Shown here: piece after piece, positions 38,116 through 41,486 of the stretch | Position numbering within the stretch: the first letter of the stretch is position 1 | How the letters are laid out: each line of letters opens with the position of its first letter | Origin: Nitrosomonas supralitoralis | GTDB lineage: Bacteria > Pseudomonadota > Gammaproteobacteria > Burkholderiales > Nitrosomonadaceae | DNA length: 41,486 bases | Direction of reading: 5' to 3' | NCBI RefSeq assembly: GCF_003011925.2 | Contig: NZ_PXXU01000030.1 | Span: forward strand, 1 to 41,486 | Notes under the pieces: generated by a model | The model's database searches: none | What the model saw: the letters and a program-made list of their open reading frames with translations, nothing else | Told to the model about the DNA's origin: nothing | Program-made: the position numbers and the translations under genes

Positions 38116-39402
38116 ATGGAAGGACTTATAGTTGAACCATCCAGAACGTATCAAAAACTTTTGTCATCAGCTATCGAATTAGGCGGATTGGGTACAAAAC
38201 AAGTCTCAACTGGTAGCGAAGCTTTAATGTTACTAAGAAATCAACCATTTGACCTAGTATTTATTGCAATGCATTTACAGGACATGGATGCTTCCAAATT
38301 TTCATCACATCTTCGAGCGGATTTACGCATCCGTCAAATACCTGTGGTTATGGTAACCTCAAATGAAGACAAAGAATTATTGGATGAAGCATTCTCAGCC
38401 GGTGTAACAGAAATATTCGCTAAGCACGAACTCGATAAAATCACGAATTATGCTGCACGATTTTCCAAGAAAAAATGCAGCAAAACGATATCTGGATATA
38501 TCTTATATATTGAAGATAGCCAATCAACTGCTAATCTGATATTAAATTTTCTTCGAGAAAATGGATACACCGTCGATCATTTCGCTAGCAGTGACGAAGG
38601 CATACAAGCATTCCAGAATAATTCTTATGATTTAGTGCTTACAGACATACTGCTGAAAGGAAAATTGAATGGCCATAGCACTGTAAAAGCCATCAGAAAA
38701 CTTGAAAATCAGAATAAGAAAAATATTCCTTTATTGGTATTTTCGGTTCTAGACGACGCTGCACACAAGGTCGAGTTGCTGCGTATAGGAGCTAATGATT
38801 ATGTCACCAAACCACTGATTCAAGAAGAGCTCCTCGCCAGAATCAATAATCTAATTACCAGTAAAAAACTACTCGATAAAGCTGTTACACAGCAAAATTT
38901 GCTTCAAGAAATTGCAATGATGGACCCATTAACTGGTTTATATAATCGTTATTTTTTACTGGAAGCCGCAGCCTCTAAAATACGTAATGCTGCACGACAT
39001 GATATTCCGTGCAGTTTGATCATAATCAATACAGATCATCTCAGATCAAACAACGAAAATCGCGATCAAGCAAGCAGCGATGATACGCTTAAAGGTATAG
39101 CTTCAATCTTAAGAAAGTTTATTCGCCAAGAGGATATCGCCGCTCGATTTGATGGAGAAGAACTTGTGCTACTGTTGTCGCATTGCAATATCGCTAACGC
39201 AACAATCATTGCGGAAAAGATACGCAAATCAATCGCTAATCTGTATCCAGCCCACTTGAGTGTTACAGCAAGTATTGGCGTCACTGAAACAAATCACGAG
39301 TCTGCTGTGGATTTCATGGATTTACTGAGAACTGCTAAAGAGGCTCTTTCTTGTGCACAAATAAATGGAGGAAATGAAGTAGTCGCTCGCTGCATTCGCT
39401 AA
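38116..39402 (+). CDS. Two-receiver GGDEF protein with degenerate first receiver and GGDEF site
   Basis: This protein of 428 residues has two receiver domains and a C-terminal GGDEF domain, a PleD-like layout. The first receiver (about 1-120) has lost the phospho-acceptor: A51 stands in FDLVFIAMHL where Asp is expected, and the acidic pair is reduced. The second (about 130-255) is intact with IEDS, D in LTDILL and K in VTKP. The GGDEF domain (about 275-428) has DPLTGLYNRYF, but its site reads D346-G-E-E-L, and the metal-binding motif reads INTDH where LDIDH-like is usual. Diguanylate cyclase activity is therefore doubtful. ATG 38116 follows AAAGGA by about ten bases; ATG 38092 in frame has no such site. 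Confidence 0.85.
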   Translation: MEGLIVEPSRTYQKLLSSAIELGGLGTKQVSTGSEALMLLRNQPFDLVFIAMHLQDMDASKFSSHLRADLRIRQIPVVMVTSNEDKELLDEAFSAGVTEIFAKHELDKITNYAARFSKKKCSKTISGYILYIEDSQSTANLILNFLRENGYTVDHFASSDEGIQAFQNNSYDLVLTDILLKGKLNGHSTVKAIRKLENQNKKNIPLLVFSVLDDAAHKVELLRIGANDYVTKPLIQEELLARINNLITSKKLLDKAVTQQNLLQEIAMMDPLTGLYNRYFLLEAAASKIRNAARHDIPCSLIIINTDHLRSNNENRDQASSDDTLKGIASILRKFIRQEDIAARFDGEELVLLLSHCNIANATIIAEKIRKSIANLYPAHLSVTASIGVTETNHESAVDFMDLLRTAKEALSCAQINGGNEVVARCIR

Positions 39403-39674
39403 TAATCAATGGTGGATTCAAGATTGAAGTACAACTTTTATAAGATTAACAAGAGGCAAGCTTCATTAGCATCTGTATTTCTTGAACACTCAAATTTCTT
39501 GTTTCTAAATTTTTAACTAAAAGCTTCTTGTCAATACGAATACAATTAGTAAAGCAGGTCAAGAACGAGCGCACCATGTGTATAAACAATGCATAACACT
39601 AATTCAATCTAAGGAAAACTTCTATCCTCACATAGCGAGATATTAAGTCAAACAAATAAAATTACCACAATAAA

Positions 39675-41165
39675 CTATTTTTGCTTACTAATCACCGGGG
39701 GAATGAACAAAGCAGGCAATTCCTTCCTATGATATTGATTTGGATTTTCTTTTTTTCTTAACTTTGTGTTATCTTCATGCGCTGATTTCAAATCTGTATA
39801 TTTAGATATATATGGCTGTGAAAATAACGGGTCTTCGGTTTTCTCTCCCCTTCTTGATTTTTTAGCAATCAAGTCTTTCTTAAAGGGATTAATTCTGGAA
39901 TCTTTTTTTACGACAGGATTTGCATTTTTATTGTGGATCGATGAAACATTTCGTTTATTTTTTTGTTCATCAATAGGCTTCTTGCTATCCAAATATTCAG
40001 TTTTCTGTTTTTTTAATCCAAAATTACTTTCATCTACTTGGATTTTTATTCCTAGCAATCTTTCTATACCATTTAACAGGATATCTTCTTCGCTACTTAC
40101 AAATGAAATTGCAAATCCTTTAGCTCCCGCTCGACCTGTTCTCCCAATGCGATGTACGTAATCTTCTGGGTTATTGGGAAGTTCAAAATTAATCACATGG
40201 GTTAATTCTTCAATATCGAGACCACGTGCTGCAACATCAGTTGCCACAAGAACACGAATTAAACCACCTTTAAAATTATCCAATGCCTGGGTTCTTTGAA
40301 GTTGATTTCTATCGCCATGTATTGCCAAACTTAGAATTTCCCGACTATTTAATTTTTGCGCTAAACGATCTGCACCTTGTTTAGTTCGTGTAAATATTAG
40401 CACCTGCTGCAAGTTTTGTTTCTTAATCATGTCTATCAAGAATTCTTGCTTATATTTTGACTCCACAGAGTAAACTATATGTGAAATCAAATCGCTGACT
40501 GAGTTCTGCTTAGCTACCTCAATCAATGTTGGATCTTTCAAAATTTTTCCTGCAAGTTTCTTAATTTCTTCTGAGAAAGTTGCAGAAAACATCAAATTTT
40601 GTCGATGAGTAGGCAACAATTGAATAATTTGCTTTATATCAGGTAAGAACCCCATGTCCAGCATTCGATCAGCTTCATCAAGAATAAACATTTCTACTTT
40701 CGAAAGTACCAAATTTTTTTGTTGGAGATGATCCAATAAACGGCCTGGCGTTGCGACTAAAATATCCACACCCGAACGTACGGCAGCAGTTTGCGCATCT
40801 ATGTTTACGCCACCGTAGATCACGGCTGATTTTAATGCAACATATTTCCCATACCCTTTGACACTCTCATAAACTTGTATCGCGAGCTCTCTAGTTGGTA
40901 CCAAGATTAAAGCACGTATTGGGTGTTTTGCAGGCGATGTACTGGTATTGGCGTAGCTCTCTAATCTTTGTAACATCGGAAGGGTAAAACCGGCAGTTTT
41001 ACCTGTACCAGTTTGAGCCCCCCCCATCACGTCGCAGCCTTTTAGGATGACAGGTATTGCTTGTTCTTGAATTGGAGTTGGTGTCGTATATCCCTGATCA
41101 GATATAGCTTGCAACAAATCGGCCGATAAGCCGAGTTGTTCAAATGGCATATTATCACTACTCAT
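39675..41165 (-). CDS. rhlE: DEAD-box ATP-dependent RNA helicase RhlE
   Basis: This 496-residue RNA helicase has a complete core: Q motif in TPTPIQEQAIP, Walker A AQTGTGKT, PTRELA, TPGRLLD, DEAD in FILDEADRMLDMGF, SAT in MFSATFSEE, IFTRTK, VLVATDVAARGLDI and HRIGRTGRAG. The core resembles RhlE. The last 120 residues are a basic, Lys/Asn-rich tail (KKQKTEYLDSKKPIDEQKNK) without a known domain, probably unstructured and RNA-binding. Such helicases act in ribosome maturation and RNA turnover, often at low temperature. The gene stands alone; the start at 41165 has AGAGG about 12 bases upstream, and ATG 41150 is an alternative. Confidence 0.92.
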   Translation of the reverse strand: MSSDNMPFEQLGLSADLLQAISDQGYTTPTPIQEQAIPVILKGCDVMGGAQTGTGKTAGFTLPMLQRLESYANTSTSPAKHPIRALILVPTRELAIQVYESVKGYGKYVALKSAVIYGGVNIDAQTAAVRSGVDILVATPGRLLDHLQQKNLVLSKVEMFILDEADRMLDMGFLPDIKQIIQLLPTHRQNLMFSATFSEEIKKLAGKILKDPTLIEVAKQNSVSDLISHIVYSVESKYKQEFLIDMIKKQNLQQVLIFTRTKQGADRLAQKLNSREILSLAIHGDRNQLQRTQALDNFKGGLIRVLVATDVAARGLDIEELTHVINFELPNNPEDYVHRIGRTGRAGAKGFAISFVSSEEDILLNGIERLLGIKIQVDESNFGLKKQKTEYLDSKKPIDEQKNKRNVSSIHNKNANPVVKKDSRINPFKKDLIAKKSRRGEKTEDPLFSQPYISKYTDLKSAHEDNTKLRKKENPNQYHRKELPALFIPPVISKQK

Positions 41166-41486
41166 ATATTACAATTATTACCTCTTTGGTTACGTTTTGA
41201 ATCAACTAAATATAATATTAAGGCATCAACATAAATGAATGATTCTTAAATTTTATTTATTATCTCTTATTCTCTAGCATCTTAGATGCTTAGTTAGAAT
41301 ATATTTAATTTCATTTAAGTATTAAATTCACAATTTCTGTTTCCAAAAAGCAAAAAGAACCTGCACGAAATACATGCAAGTTCTTTTTCAAATTCACTCT
41401 AATAACGTCATTTCTAATTTCAAACGCTATTTATTCCAGATGACGAACGAAAGGTTAAGATAAAAGATTCAATACTCAAAGCTGAT
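41166..41486. other. Intergenic right end of the window
   Basis: This AT-rich region upstream of rhlE has no protein-like frame. Its only clear structure is the hairpin at 41352-41388. Confidence 0.5.
41352..41388. terminator. Bidirectional hairpin terminator near the right end
   Basis: AAAAAGAACCTGCA (41352-41365) pairs with TGCAAGTTCTTTTT (41375-41388) with one C/A mismatch and a nine-base loop. T runs lie on both strands, so it can act in both directions. It probably ends a gene that lies right of the window on the minus strand. Confidence 0.75.

Overview
The window looks like the chromosome of a betaproteobacterium. The Nitrosomonas group (ammonia oxidisers of moderate to low GC) is my best guess. 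It rests on the housekeeping genes (recG, ridA, murA, argH, pyrG, eno, ftsB, htpX, rhlE), an exosortase-associated TIGR04073-type protein, and general protein character. The species call is inference; no marker such as amo, hao or rRNA lies in the window.

Layout. Positions 1-5540 hold the end of a WrbA-type quinone reductase, a class III extradiol dioxygenase of the DODA family, and a p-cresol oxidation cluster in the order pchC, pchX, pchF, aryl-alcohol dehydrogenase. The cluster ends in a truncated aldehyde dehydrogenase preceded by a perfect 26-bp tandem duplication. Positions 5759-7073 (minus strand) hold phoB and psiE, without phoR. Positions 7293-17737 (plus strand) hold a TonB2-like energy-transduction operon (DUF3450, TtpC-like, exbB, exbD, tonB, TPR protein). 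It is followed by a large TonB-dependent outer-membrane receptor, a decayed symporter fragment, and a secreted beta-helix-like protein closed by a strong terminator. I read three PhoB promoters with the same geometry (18-bp Pho box, 10-bp spacer, -10 hexamer). They sit in front of phoB, psiE and the Ton operon. The whole block is therefore best read as a phosphate-starvation module: PhoB would switch on itself, PsiE and a dedicated Ton motor, receptor and exoprotein.

Positions 17860-21962 are an AT-rich, decayed insertion zone. It contains the 3' half of a tRNA-Phe (probable attachment site), an unrecognised TPR membrane protein, a P2-type phage replication gene A remnant with an amber codon, and a 103-bp element with 15-bp terminal inverted repeats. 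A copper-type P1B ATPase (21963-24179) and two SpoIIAA/STAS-like genes follow.

From 25557 to the end the window is mostly core genome: recG-ridA on the minus strand, murA, a membrane-anchored sensor-like protein, argH with a fructosamine-kinase-family gene, pyrG, eno-ftsB, htpX, a TIGR04073-type exported protein, a two-receiver GGDEF protein whose first receiver and GGDEF site are degenerate, and rhlE. A perfect 20-bp inverted repeat lies between ftsB and htpX.
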